The notes beneath the pieces are model-generated. The model ran no database searches, had not been told where the DNA came from, and was given only the letters and a program-made list of their open reading frames with translations. Positions 55,361-63,734 of a stretch of 64,000 bases of DNA are shown here, in pieces; positions within the stretch are counted from its first letter, which is position 1; each line of letters begins with the position of its first letter. Position numbers and translations under genes: made by a program. The stretch comes from Spartobacteria bacterium. Its GTDB lineage: Bacteria > Verrucomicrobiota > Verrucomicrobiia > Chthoniobacterales > UBA10450. Where the stretch lies: positions 117,365 through 181,364 of the forward strand of contig PMSN01000010.1 in NCBI GenBank assembly GCA_003167555.1, in the 5' to 3' direction.

Positions 55361-55376
55361 GTAACGTTTCTGTTAC
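55361..55376. promoter_or_regulatory. Inverted repeat GTAAC-N6-GTTAC upstream of the mini plug gene
   Basis: GTAAC and GTTAC are exact reverse complements with a 6-base spacer, ending 10 bases before the proposed -35 element. It could be an operator; no matching copies were noticed elsewhere. Confidence 0.4.
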
Positions 55377-55386
55377 CTTTCACCGG

Positions 55387-55414
55387 TTGACCCCTCTCCT
55401 AGTCGCCGTAGATT
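55387..55414 (+). promoter_or_regulatory. Sigma70-like promoter giving a leaderless or near-leaderless transcript
   Basis: TTGACC (55387-55392) and TAGATT (55409-55414) are separated by 16 bases. The ATG at 55421 lies only 6 bases after the -10 element, so transcription would start at about the start codon. No Shine-Dalgarno is present, consistent with leaderless translation. Confidence 0.45.
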
Positions 55415-55420
55415 GTCCGC

Positions 55421-55711
55421 ATGAAACGGTTAATTCTGAGTATGACTGTTGGCGCGCTGACTCTTGGCTCTGCCATGGCGGATCGGCCAGTGGTGGAACA
55501 GAAAACTCAGCAGGACAATGCGGATTACGAGTACGTGACCATTACCGGGTCTCATCTCAAGCAAAGGGTGAAGAAACGTAACATCATCACGATCACGAGA
55601 GACGGTCCTGTCTTGACGATTGATCAAAGAGAGATGGAACGGAACGGTAACGGGCAGATAGCGGATCAATTGAACCGCTATCCGGGCGTTCAAATCAGCG
55701 GTCGGCACTAA
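55421..55711 (+). CDS. Small secreted protein resembling an isolated TonB-receptor plug domain
   Basis: A 96-residue protein with a signal peptide (LILSMTVGALTLGSAMA), then VTITGSHLKQRVKKRN and VLTIDQREMERNGNGQIADQL ending NRYPGVQISG. The order and wording resemble the plug region of TonB-dependent outer membrane receptors (GSxI, then DREEIxxxG...DxLxxxPGV), but there is no barrel. It could be a stand-alone plug-like protein or a remnant of a receptor. The ATG follows a promoter-like sequence by 6 bases. Confidence 0.6.
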   Translation: MKRLILSMTVGALTLGSAMADRPVVEQKTQQDNADYEYVTITGSHLKQRVKKRNIITITRDGPVLTIDQREMERNGNGQIADQLNRYPGVQISGRH

Positions 55712-55714
55712 GCG

Positions 55715-55975
55715 CTAACGAAGTGTGATTGTAGCCACGGCCCTTTGGGCCGCGCGCAGACGATCGAGTGCGGCAGCGATGTGCTCCGCGTTGTCGAGTT
55801 GCTGGGGCTGTTTTTTCCACTCGGCGTAAACGCGGTAATCAGCGAGATATTTTTGCGCGAGCGGTTTGTAATCGTTGATCCACGCGTAACTGCCGGCGCA
55901 TTCGGTGGCACTGAATTGCTCCAGCAAGGCTCCCGCGTTGGTGAAATCGCTTTGCTGCCAGTCTTTGATCGCGAA
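55715..55975 (-). pseudogene. C-terminal tail of the adjacent kinase, cut off by an in-frame TGA
   Basis: In the same frame as the kinase, the 86 codons after its TGA (55976-55978) read FAIKDWQQSDFTNAGALLEQF and continue AEHIAAALDRLRAAQRAVATITLR to a stop at 55715. This is sensible, TPR-like protein sequence rather than random reading, so it is probably the lost C-terminus. The last residues overlap a short repeat end (GTAGCCACGGCCCTTTGGGC, 55731-55756). Confidence 0.75.
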
Positions 55976-57406
55976 TCAAAAAATGGCGAGCGCTTGCGGG
56001 CTTTTCGAATCGGGAACGCCGGTCGCACCCGCGGCCACGGAATTTGGCGAGGTCAGCGTGTGCGCGGTCTCGACGAAGAATCGCGCGAGGGCGGCATCTT
56101 CCGCGTTCGCCGAAAACGGCCCGGCTTTCTCCAGTTCCTCAAATGCCTGGCGTGCCTGCGTCGTGTAACCGCGCAGCAACGCGGCGAGTCCGCGATGGAG
56201 CCGGATCCAATTCAAAAGCGGTTGCTTGTTTTGCGCTTCGCCTGCGAGCCGGGTAAACGCCGACCGCGCGGAATCGTATTTACCCACGATGAGTTCGCGC
56301 CGCGCGTCCTCGTAAAGATGTTGCAGCGTCGCGTTGTCATCCTTCGCGGATTGGAGCGCATTCATCGCTGCTCTGTGCTTGTAGAAATAGAGCGCTCCGC
56401 CCGCCAGTAGGATGAGCAGCGCGACGGCCACTGTGATTTGCGGCAATCGTTTCGCTTTCCGGGCCGCGGGATCGAGCGCGGCTCGGGCCCGTTCCAGCTC
56501 GTCGATCAATTCGTCGTAGGAAGCGAAACGCCGCTCCGGATCGGGCGCCACCATCCGGTCGATCACGCTCACAGTTTTGCGCCCGAGTTCCGGCGCGGCC
56601 ACGCCAAGACCGAGCGGCTGCTCCTTCAAATCGCGCAGCGCGCTGGCGGAATTCGTTTCGCCTTCGAAGGGCGGCTGGCCGGCCACGGCGTGGAAAAGCG
56701 TCGCACCCAGACTATAGATGTCGCTCCGAAAATCTTCCCGCTCGTTGTTTAATCGCTCCGGCGCGACATAATACGGGATCCCCCAAATCTCATTTTGCGC
56801 TTCAGCATTTTGCTCCGCCGCCACCGCCAATCCAAAATCGCCGATCTTCGCCGCGTGCTCGCTTCCATAAAGAATATTGCCCGGCTTGATGTCGCGATGG
56901 ATCAATCCTTTCTCGTACGCGGCCCGCAGACCTCGCGCGACCTGAACGCCAGTCTCGAGGACACGCAGTTCCGGCACACGCCCTACCTCCGCCATCAAGT
57001 CATCCAGACTGCCGTGGTCGACCAATTCCATCACGAGATAAAACTGACCGTGATCTGTGCCGGAAGAAAAAACCTGGACGACGTGCGGATCATTGACCGC
57101 GGCGGTCGCGCGCGCTTCCTGTTCGAGCCGGCGCGCTTCGTCGGGATCGGCGCTCAATTCCTTCCGCAGTATTTTCAGCGCTACGAAACGATCCAACCGC
57201 GTGTCGCGCGCTTTATAAACTGAACCCATGCCGCCGACGCCCAAAGTTTCCAGGAGCACAAAATTATCGAAGACGCGCTCGACCCGGAATTTTTCTTCGC
57301 AACTTGGGCACGCGACACGCGCGAGCGGTTCGATATCGCTGACGTCGACGACCGTGCCGCAAGCAGGACATTTTTGCGTCGGCGGGTCGCGCTCGATGAA
57401 GGACAT
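55976..57406 (-). CDS. Membrane-bound Ser/Thr protein kinase, truncated C-terminus
   Basis: A 476-residue kinase. An N-terminal zinc ribbon (CPACGTVVD, then CPSCEEKF) precedes the kinase domain: LGVGGMGSVYKARD, ALKIL with the conserved lysine, IHRDIKPGNILY and GDFGLAVAAEQ. A membrane helix follows (QITVAVALLILLAGGALYFY), then a TPR-like periplasmic region. An in-frame TGA at 55976-55978 ends the gene 87 codons early; the catalytic part is intact. The ATG at 57406 is chosen over the open frame to 57424. Confidence 0.88.
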   Translation of the reverse strand: MSFIERDPPTQKCPACGTVVDVSDIEPLARVACPSCEEKFRVERVFDNFVLLETLGVGGMGSVYKARDTRLDRFVALKILRKELSADPDEARRLEQEARATAAVNDPHVVQVFSSGTDHGQFYLVMELVDHGSLDDLMAEVGRVPELRVLETGVQVARGLRAAYEKGLIHRDIKPGNILYGSEHAAKIGDFGLAVAAEQNAEAQNEIWGIPYYVAPERLNNEREDFRSDIYSLGATLFHAVAGQPPFEGETNSASALRDLKEQPLGLGVAAPELGRKTVSVIDRMVAPDPERRFASYDELIDELERARAALDPAARKAKRLPQITVAVALLILLAGGALYFYKHRAAMNALQSAKDDNATLQHLYEDARRELIVGKYDSARSAFTRLAGEAQNKQPLLNWIRLHRGLAALLRGYTTQARQAFEELEKAGPFSANAEDAALARFFVETAHTLTSPNSVAAGATGVPDSKSPQALAIF

Positions 57407-57472
57407 CGCGGCGCAGTGTAACATCCGACCTTTTCGGAGGAAAGGCGGCGCTCGCGTGATCGGAGATAGCCG

Positions 57473-58381
57473 ATGATCACGCTCACGGTCTCGCGGGAAA
57501 CGGCCGGGACTCGGCTGGATCGCTTCCTCGCAAAGGAGCTGGCCGATTTTTCGCGCGCGCGTCTTCAGGCGCTGATCCGCGCGGGATTCGTGAGGTTAAA
57601 CGGAAAGCCGCCCCGTCCGCGCGATCTCGTTCGGAACGGTGACGTCGTAGAGCTAGACGAACCGGCAATCGAAAAGATTGAAGCGAAGGCCGAGTACATC
57701 GCCCTGGAAATAATTTTCGAGGACGACGACTTGCTCGTGCTGAACAAGCCGACGGGATTGGTCATGCATCCGGGCGCCGGACATCAGCAACACACTTTGG
57801 TGAACGCATTGCTGGCTCATTGCCAAAATCTTTCCGGCATCGGCGGACGCGAACGACCGGGCATTGTCCATCGCCTGGACAAGGAAACGAGCGGTTGCGT
57901 GGTGGTGGCGAAAAACGATTCCACGCATCGCGATCTCTCGAAGCAATTCGCCGCGCGCACGATGGAAAAAATTTATCTCGCGCTCGTCGCGGGCGTTCTG
58001 CGGAAACCGACCGGCGTGATCGATGCCGCGATCGCCCGGCATCCGGTCCATCGTCAGCGGATGAGCATCGGGCGCAACCGCGGACGCACCGCGAAAACGG
58101 AGTATCGCGTTTTGCGGGCCAGCCACGAGATCAGTTTGCTCGAGTGCACGCTCCACAGCGGCCGGACGCACCAAATCCGGGTCCATCTTCATCACCTGGG
58201 CCATCCTGTTCTCGGCGATAAATTGTACGGCGGGAAACATGCCGGAACCTTTGCGCGACAAATGTTGCACGCGTGGAAGCTCGCCTTCCGCCATCCGCGC
58301 ACCGCCGAAGTCATGAAATTCGAAGCGCCGATTCCGCCCGACTTCGCGGAAGCTATGCGGCAGCTTGCAGCGAGTCCCTAA
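57473..58381 (+). CDS. rluD: RluA-family 23S rRNA pseudouridine synthase
   Basis: A 302-residue enzyme. An S4 RNA-binding domain at residues 1-70 (FLAKELADFSRARLQALIRAG) is followed by the catalytic domain, with the Asp in GIVHRLDKETSGCVVVAK and the C-terminal RTHQIRVHLHHLGHPVLGD. The family modifies U1911/U1915/U1917 (RluD) or other sites; the RluD assignment is a best guess. The ATG at 57473 overlaps nothing, and the stop precedes a repeat at 58389. Confidence 0.88.
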   Translation: MITLTVSRETAGTRLDRFLAKELADFSRARLQALIRAGFVRLNGKPPRPRDLVRNGDVVELDEPAIEKIEAKAEYIALEIIFEDDDLLVLNKPTGLVMHPGAGHQQHTLVNALLAHCQNLSGIGGRERPGIVHRLDKETSGCVVVAKNDSTHRDLSKQFAARTMEKIYLALVAGVLRKPTGVIDAAIARHPVHRQRMSIGRNRGRTAKTEYRVLRASHEISLLECTLHSGRTHQIRVHLHHLGHPVLGDKLYGGKHAGTFARQMLHAWKLAFRHPRTAEVMKFEAPIPPDFAEAMRQLAASP

Positions 58382-58388
58382 GATCAGA

Positions 58389-58450
58389 GGCTCACACCAA
58401 GGTCACAAAGGTCGCAAAGTTTCTTGCCGTTGTGTCCTTTGTGTGAGGCC
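58389..58450. repeat. CACAAAGG-type inverted repeat at the end of the GT-C gene
   Basis: GGCTCACACCAAGGTCACAAAG is imperfectly mirrored by TTGTGTCCTTTGTGTGAGGCC. The last 15 or so residues of the minus-strand gene 58403-59737 (LTQRTQRQETLRPL) are encoded inside it. Confidence 0.75.
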
Positions 58451-59737
58451 GAACCAACCTGCCGCAGCCAGCGTTGGGATGATGATGATCGCGCGCATCC
58501 ACGGTTCGGAATGCCAGGGCAAGGCGAAGAGCCGCTCGTTCCAAAACAGGAAGTAAGCGAAGAGCGTGATGGAAAAAACGTACCAGGGGATTGCTCGCCG
58601 CCACGCTGCGAGCGGCAGAATCCAGGTGCAATACCATGGATGGAGCACCGGACTCAAAATCAGCGCGGTCCCAAGCGCCCAAATCATTCCGCGCTTCCAG
58701 TTGCGCCAAAACAAAAGCGAGATCAGCGCGACACAGATGATCAGAATCACATTGTAATGATAATTTTTTTGATGCGGATTCGGCCAGACCGTCTCTTCGA
58801 TCAGCCACCAGAACAGATCGTTCAAGCGCGTCACGTGTGCGAAGCGGCCTAACGACTCCCAGATCGGGACTTTTGGATAACCGTAAAGCAAACTGAGGAG
58901 CCACGGAATTCCCGCGCTGATCGCGAGTGTGACGGCGCGCAGGCGCAGCGCAAAGACACAGGTCAAGAGCAGAAGAATCGGAACCAGCTTCATCGAGATG
59001 GCAATGCCGAACGCCGCGGACGCCGCGAGCGCGAACAGCCATTTCTGTTTTGACTCGGTCGCGTTCTCGGTGCGCATTAGGAACAGGATCCCGGCGGTCA
59101 TCGGCAGGATCATCAAGCTGTCAAAATGCGCGGCGCCGGCGAAACTGTAAACGACGAGCGGGTTCCATGCGTACCACGCCGCTTGCGCGTAACGCGACTC
59201 ACCGCCTAACAAGAGCAAAAGCACGCCGATCGTCGCGACATCCGCGCCGGCAAAAAGAAGTTTGTAGAGCAAGGGGTGATCGGAGATGCCGCTGAGCGCG
59301 CGAAAGAGAAGCTCTGCTCCCGGCGGATAGATCGCGCGGAAATCGCGATGGTTGATCTTTTGCCAGTCCGGAAATTCCTGCCGAACTCCGTCGAGCGCCG
59401 GGTCGTCCGGTGCGTTCACATACGGATTGAAACCGGCCCGCTGAATTTTTCCCTCCCACTGGTATCGCCAGAAATCGTCTCCCGGCGCGAGGGGCAACGC
59501 GACCACGCGCAAGACGACGACGACCAGCCAGAAGACGATCGCTTGCACGCGCGGGCTACTGATCACGCGAAATTCCGTGACCGCGCAGAAATACGCGATC
59601 CCGCAGAGCATCGCGGTGGCGACGAACTTCACCGGCATCGCTTCGAGCGTCCAGTCATCGAAGAAATTCCACGCCGCGGCGCAAGCGATTTCAGCCGCGA
59701 GCGCGATCGAAAAACGAGCAAGCTGGCCGCGGCGCAT
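58403..59737 (-). CDS. GT-C polytopic glycosyltransferase (GT87/DUF2029-like mannosyltransferase)
   Basis: A 444-residue membrane protein with about 11 hydrophobic segments. APGDDFWRYQWEGKIQRAGFNPY and NHRDFRAIYPPGAELLFRAL are typical of GT87-like alpha-mannosyl transferases using polyprenyl-linked sugars, with Asp residues in the first loop as likely catalytic residues. The C-terminal tail is encoded by a repeat (58389-58450). It lies directly downstream of the GH-GT fusion gene on the same strand, and they may share a transcript. Confidence 0.78.
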   Translation of the reverse strand: MRRGQLARFSIALAAEIACAAAWNFFDDWTLEAMPVKFVATAMLCGIAYFCAVTEFRVISSPRVQAIVFWLVVVVLRVVALPLAPGDDFWRYQWEGKIQRAGFNPYVNAPDDPALDGVRQEFPDWQKINHRDFRAIYPPGAELLFRALSGISDHPLLYKLLFAGADVATIGVLLLLLGGESRYAQAAWYAWNPLVVYSFAGAAHFDSLMILPMTAGILFLMRTENATESKQKWLFALAASAAFGIAISMKLVPILLLLTCVFALRLRAVTLAISAGIPWLLSLLYGYPKVPIWESLGRFAHVTRLNDLFWWLIEETVWPNPHQKNYHYNVILIICVALISLLFWRNWKRGMIWALGTALILSPVLHPWYCTWILPLAAWRRAIPWYVFSITLFAYFLFWNERLFALPWHSEPWMRAIIIIPTLAAAGWFGLTQRTQRQETLRPL

Positions 59738-59755
59738 TCGTTTTTATCGGCGAAG

Positions 59756-62314
59756 TTATCCGACCTCGACTGTCTCGGCTGTTTTCACCGGAACTGATTC
59801 CAGCTTCCTGCTCCGGCGAAGAATGCGCTGGAGCCCGGCCCGGTAAGCCGCGAGATCGACCAGTTCCGCCACGCGCGCTTTCAACACTCGCGCCCGATTT
59901 CCCAGGAAAGCGACGAAGCCGAGATAAAGGAGGAGAAGCCACAGATCGAAGTGGCCGGCGTTCAGTTGGTGGTAAACGAGCAGACTGAGAACCACGAGGT
60001 TGATGATCACCGTCGTCGTCACAAATCGATGGCGCAGCCCGGCGCGCGTGAGGCATTTCGGGCCGCCGTGATACTCGGTGACGGTTTGCAGAACGATGCT
60101 CCACCAGAAGTTCCCGTAGATTTGGATGTCCCATTCATTCCAGCCCGTGTCAGTGGAATAGCGCCAGTCTTCCTCATTGAGCAGGGCGAAGATCGCACCG
60201 AGGAGATGATGGCGGTCCTTCCCCTCCTCACTCCAGTAGCAGCGATGGCGCAAACTTCCGGCGAACTCCGCGCCCGCCGGCAATTGCTCGTGCTTGCTGA
60301 TGACGGTGCGGGGCGTGCGCTTGAAATGGAGCCAGGTGAAATAGCGCGACCATCCGCGCACAAGCGGCTGCGCGAACGCGAGGAAGGTGACGAGAAGCCG
60401 CGCGGCGATCGTGTCGAACTTCGGCTCGATCCGCGCCCGCAGCATGTACGAGATCGCCACACAAAGCGTCCCGCCGAACATCAGGTAAGGCACGATGCGC
60501 AGGCCCGGCAGAAAAATCCCGAGCCCGAAAAGGAATACGGTGAGGGCGAACCATTCGATGCTGCTCAAGTAACCCGCGACTTCAGATTGCGGCGTGGGAT
60601 AAATCGATTGGAACAATCCTTCGCCGAAAATGCCGTGGAAAATGATTGGCGTGTTAATGAACCAGCTGAAACGCGGGGTGCCGTAAATTTGCCCGCGCCA
60701 TTTCGCCGTGCCGGTGGGGCCGAAAAAAATGAGATGCTTGAAGCGAAGAAGCGATTCCGCCTCGCCGTAGCCTTCCTGTTGTTTGCGAAACGCGCGCAAA
60801 GTGAAGCGGCGGTAATGCCAGACAATCGCCGTGGGACTGAAAGCGATCTCGTGTCCGGCCTGTTGCACGCGCCAGCAAAAATCGACGTCGTCGCCGGCCT
60901 TGTGATATTCGGGGTCGAACCCGCCCACGCTTTCAAAGACCCAGCGATACCACGCCATGTTGCAGCCGGGAATGTGCTCGGCCACGGTGTCGGTGAGGAG
61001 CACGTGACTCGGCCCGCCGGGTGCCGCGGCCACACACGCCTGCACCCAATCCTGCGCGGGCGGCGAAACATTCGGTCCCCCCACCCCGGCATAATCGCCG
61101 CTCAAAAGCGTGCCTAACAAGTAGTAGAGCCAGTCCGGATCGGCCATGCAATCCGAGTCGGTGTAGGCGAAGATTTCTCCTTTCGCGACGGACGCGCCGT
61201 GGTTCCGCGCGTGGCTCAAGCCGTGGTTGGTTTGATGAAAGTAGCGGACGCTCGGGAAGCGAGCAGCAATCTCGCGCGTGTCGTCGGTCGAACCGTCGTC
61301 CACCAGGATCACTTCGTAATTTGGATAATCGATCTTGCCTAACGACTCCAAACAACCCGCCAGCGTCTTGCCTCCATTATAAGAACAGACGATCACCGAA
61401 ACGAACGGCGTCCGCGGCAACGGCCGATGCGGGAGGGCGGCGTTGTCCCGCCCGAGTTTGTCGCGCAACGTGAAGAAAGACTTCTTCGGTTCGCGCGCGC
61501 GCGTGACGATCCCGAAGGCCCAATCTGTGATCTCCTGGTCGCCGGTAAACCATTCGTCGGTCCAGGTGAAAAAGATCGTGCCGGCGAGTCCGCATTTCAC
61601 CACGCTCTCGACGTGCCAGCCGAGCATTTCCGCTTGCTCCTCCTCGGTGTGGCGGATCGTGTCCATCCCGAATTCCCCTAACATCAGCGGCCGATCCTCC
61701 GAAAGATTTTGGAGGCGCAGCAGGTAGCGCTCGAAGTCGCGCTGATTGTGCAGATAAACGTTGAAGCAGGAGAAGTCGCTGTTCTGGGGAAGCAGAAACT
61801 CCGTCGGCGGATAGCTGGCGTAGGAGAAAAGAACAGTCGGATCGGTCTCGCGGCCGACTCGAATCAAGTGCTCGACGAATTCAGTCACGCGGCGCACGCC
61901 GAGCCAGCGCACCATCGTGCTCGAGATTTCATTGCCGACGAGATATCCGAAGATGGCGGGATGACCGCGATGCGTCGCGACCGCTTCCCGGACCATTCCG
62001 GAAATCTGGTCGCGCGACGATTTCTTGCGCAGAAACTCGACGTGCTTCGCCCACGGCAAGGTTATGAGGACGCGCATTCCGGCCGCGGCGCAGCGATCCA
62101 GAAACCAGAGAGGCGGGACGTGATAAATCCGGACGACGTTCAGCCCCGCTTCGCGCATCTGCGCGAGATCGCGTTCCACTTGCTCGGGCGGACCGAGGTA
62201 ATGACCTTCCGCATCCGGCTTGAAAGGTCCGTAAGTGATCCCTTTGACGAAAAACTTCCGGTCGCCTTCGAAGAAGAATTTCGCGACCGCGCGGATCGGG
62301 TCCGAGGAACTCAC
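59756..62314 (-). CDS. Glycoside hydrolase-family 2 glycosyltransferase fusion with membrane domain
   Basis: An 852-residue protein. Residues 1 to about 290 form a TIM-barrel glycoside hydrolase-like domain: GLNVVRIYHVPPLWF, acid/base Glu129 in LVGNEIS and nucleophile-like Glu214 in MLGEFGMD. Residues about 302-560 are a GT2 glycosyltransferase (VSVIVCSYNGGKTLAG, ILVDDGSTDDTREI, YTDSDCMADPDW, GDDVDFCWRVQQ). Four or more membrane helices lie between about 560 and 830, with a basic C-terminus. The GTG at 62314 is used. Membrane placement suggests one protein both trims and extends a surface glycan; that is inference. Confidence 0.82.
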   Translation of the reverse strand: MSSSDPIRAVAKFFFEGDRKFFVKGITYGPFKPDAEGHYLGPPEQVERDLAQMREAGLNVVRIYHVPPLWFLDRCAAAGMRVLITLPWAKHVEFLRKKSSRDQISGMVREAVATHRGHPAIFGYLVGNEISSTMVRWLGVRRVTEFVEHLIRVGRETDPTVLFSYASYPPTEFLLPQNSDFSCFNVYLHNQRDFERYLLRLQNLSEDRPLMLGEFGMDTIRHTEEEQAEMLGWHVESVVKCGLAGTIFFTWTDEWFTGDQEITDWAFGIVTRAREPKKSFFTLRDKLGRDNAALPHRPLPRTPFVSVIVCSYNGGKTLAGCLESLGKIDYPNYEVILVDDGSTDDTREIAARFPSVRYFHQTNHGLSHARNHGASVAKGEIFAYTDSDCMADPDWLYYLLGTLLSGDYAGVGGPNVSPPAQDWVQACVAAAPGGPSHVLLTDTVAEHIPGCNMAWYRWVFESVGGFDPEYHKAGDDVDFCWRVQQAGHEIAFSPTAIVWHYRRFTLRAFRKQQEGYGEAESLLRFKHLIFFGPTGTAKWRGQIYGTPRFSWFINTPIIFHGIFGEGLFQSIYPTPQSEVAGYLSSIEWFALTVFLFGLGIFLPGLRIVPYLMFGGTLCVAISYMLRARIEPKFDTIAARLLVTFLAFAQPLVRGWSRYFTWLHFKRTPRTVISKHEQLPAGAEFAGSLRHRCYWSEEGKDRHHLLGAIFALLNEEDWRYSTDTGWNEWDIQIYGNFWWSIVLQTVTEYHGGPKCLTRAGLRHRFVTTTVIINLVVLSLLVYHQLNAGHFDLWLLLLYLGFVAFLGNRARVLKARVAELVDLAAYRAGLQRILRRSRKLESVPVKTAETVEVG

Positions 62315-62354
62315 AGGCGAGTTGGATAGTCCAAGCCGCGCGGGGACGCAATAG

Positions 62355-62452
62355 CCAAGGAGCGGCGGTCTCCGAACCGCCGTTTCTTTTCAAGGAGCGG
62401 CGGCCTCCAGCCCGCCGTTTTAAGAGGGCGATTGAAAATCGCCCCTCCTTGG
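62355..62452. repeat. Complex palindromic repeat (AAGGAGCGGCGGTCTCC family)
   Basis: The element starts CCAAGGAGCGGCGGTCTCC and ends GCCCCTCCTTGG; it contains GGCGGTCTCCGAACCGCC, GGCGGCCTCCAGCCCGCC and GGGCGATTGAAAATCGCCC hairpins. It lies directly after the hemL stop codon (62453-62455) and upstream of the GH-GT gene. Confidence 0.88.
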
Positions 62453-63724
62453 TCAGAGACTCTCGCGCATCGCGCGCACGGTCGCTTCCAGGTCGGAATC
62501 GCGATGAGCTGTGGAGAGAAATCCAGTTTCAAACTGCGACGGCGCAAAGTAAATTCCACGCTCTAGACAGCCCCGGAAATAACGCGCGAACTTTTCCGTG
62601 TCGCTGCGTTTGGCACTCGCGAGATCGGCGACTGGCTTCTGCGTGAAGAAGAGACAAAACATCGAGCCGACGCGATGAAAGGTCCACGCCATCGCCAGAT
62701 CGTGAAGCGTGGCGCGCACGGCTTCCTCGAATTTTGCACCGGTGGCCTCGAGCGTTTTCCAGGCATCGATGCGCTCCAGTTCGTGCAGTTGCGCCAGCCC
62801 TGCCGCCATCGCGAGCGGATTGCCCGAGAGTGTGCCGGCCTGATAAACCGGTCCGTCCGGCGACAATTGATCCATGATCTCGGCGCGTCCGCCGAACGCC
62901 CCCACTGGCAATCCGCCGCCGATCACTTTGCCCAGCGCGGTTAGGTCGGGCCGAATGCCGAACAATTCCTGAGCGCCGCCGCGCGCCACGCGGAAACCCG
63001 TCATCACTTCATCGAAGATCAGGAGCGCGCCGCTTCGCGTGCATTCCTCGCGGAGCGCTTCGAGAAAATTCTCGCGCGGAAAATAGAGACCCGCGTTCGC
63101 CGGAATCGGCTCCAGGATCACAGCCGCAATCGCTTTTGCGTTTTTGCGGAACGCCACGCGGACCGCTTCGATGTCGTTGAAGGGAAGAGAAATCGTCAGC
63201 GCCGCGAAATCCGCCGGGACGCCGGCGCTGTCGGGCTGGCCGTGAGTAAGCGCGCCGCTCCCCGCTTGCACGAGCAACGCGTCCACGTGCCCGTGATAAC
63301 AGCCATCGAATTTGATGATCTTATCGCGGCCGGTAAACCCACGCGCCAGTCGCAGACACGACATGGTCGCTTCGGTGCCGCTGTTGACCATCCGCACTTT
63401 TTCGATCGAAGGAACCCAGCGGCAGATCAGTTCCGCCATTTCCACCTCGAGCGGATTCGGAATTCCAAAACTGACTCCGCGAGGAGCGGCGGCGCGAATC
63501 GCATCGACGACAACGGCCGGCGCGTGTCCGAGAATCGCCGGACCCCACGAGCCGACGTAGTCGATGTATTCGTTGCCGTCGACATCCCAGATTCTGGCGC
63601 CTTCCGCGCGTTCGATGAAAAATGGTTCGCGGCCCAATCCGCGAAAGGCGCGCACGGGGGAGTTCACGCCGCCGGGGATGCGCTTCAGAGCGTCGGCGAA
63701 TAATTGAGACGAACCGGAAGCCAT
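62453..63724 (-). CDS. hemL: Glutamate-1-semialdehyde 2,1-aminomutase
   Basis: A 423-residue class III PLP enzyme making 5-aminolevulinate from glutamate-1-semialdehyde for tetrapyrrole synthesis. GGVNSPVRAFRGLG, EYIDYVGSWGPAILGH, NSGTEATMSCLRLARG, IFDEVMTGFRVARGG and LTALGKVIGGGLPVGAFGG (PLP lysine) are all present. The frame runs upstream through the tandem heptamer repeat 63735-63770, so the ATG at 63724 is chosen. The stop is directly next to the palindromic repeat 62355-62452. Confidence 0.96.
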   Translation of the reverse strand: MASGSSQLFADALKRIPGGVNSPVRAFRGLGREPFFIERAEGARIWDVDGNEYIDYVGSWGPAILGHAPAVVVDAIRAAAPRGVSFGIPNPLEVEMAELICRWVPSIEKVRMVNSGTEATMSCLRLARGFTGRDKIIKFDGCYHGHVDALLVQAGSGALTHGQPDSAGVPADFAALTISLPFNDIEAVRVAFRKNAKAIAAVILEPIPANAGLYFPRENFLEALREECTRSGALLIFDEVMTGFRVARGGAQELFGIRPDLTALGKVIGGGLPVGAFGGRAEIMDQLSPDGPVYQAGTLSGNPLAMAAGLAQLHELERIDAWKTLEATGAKFEEAVRATLHDLAMAWTFHRVGSMFCLFFTQKPVADLASAKRSDTEKFARYFRGCLERGIYFAPSQFETGFLSTAHRDSDLEATVRAMRESL

Positions 63725-63734
63725 GCGAGGGGGA

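Noticed and set aside
55976..55978. TGA as selenocysteine codon in the kinase
   Set aside because: No Sec-like context: not a redox protein, and no clear SECIS hairpin directly after the codon.
59951..61117. Plus-strand frame of 388 residues opposite the GH-GT fusion
   Set aside because: Charged, domain-free shadow; the opposite frame has complete GT2 motifs.
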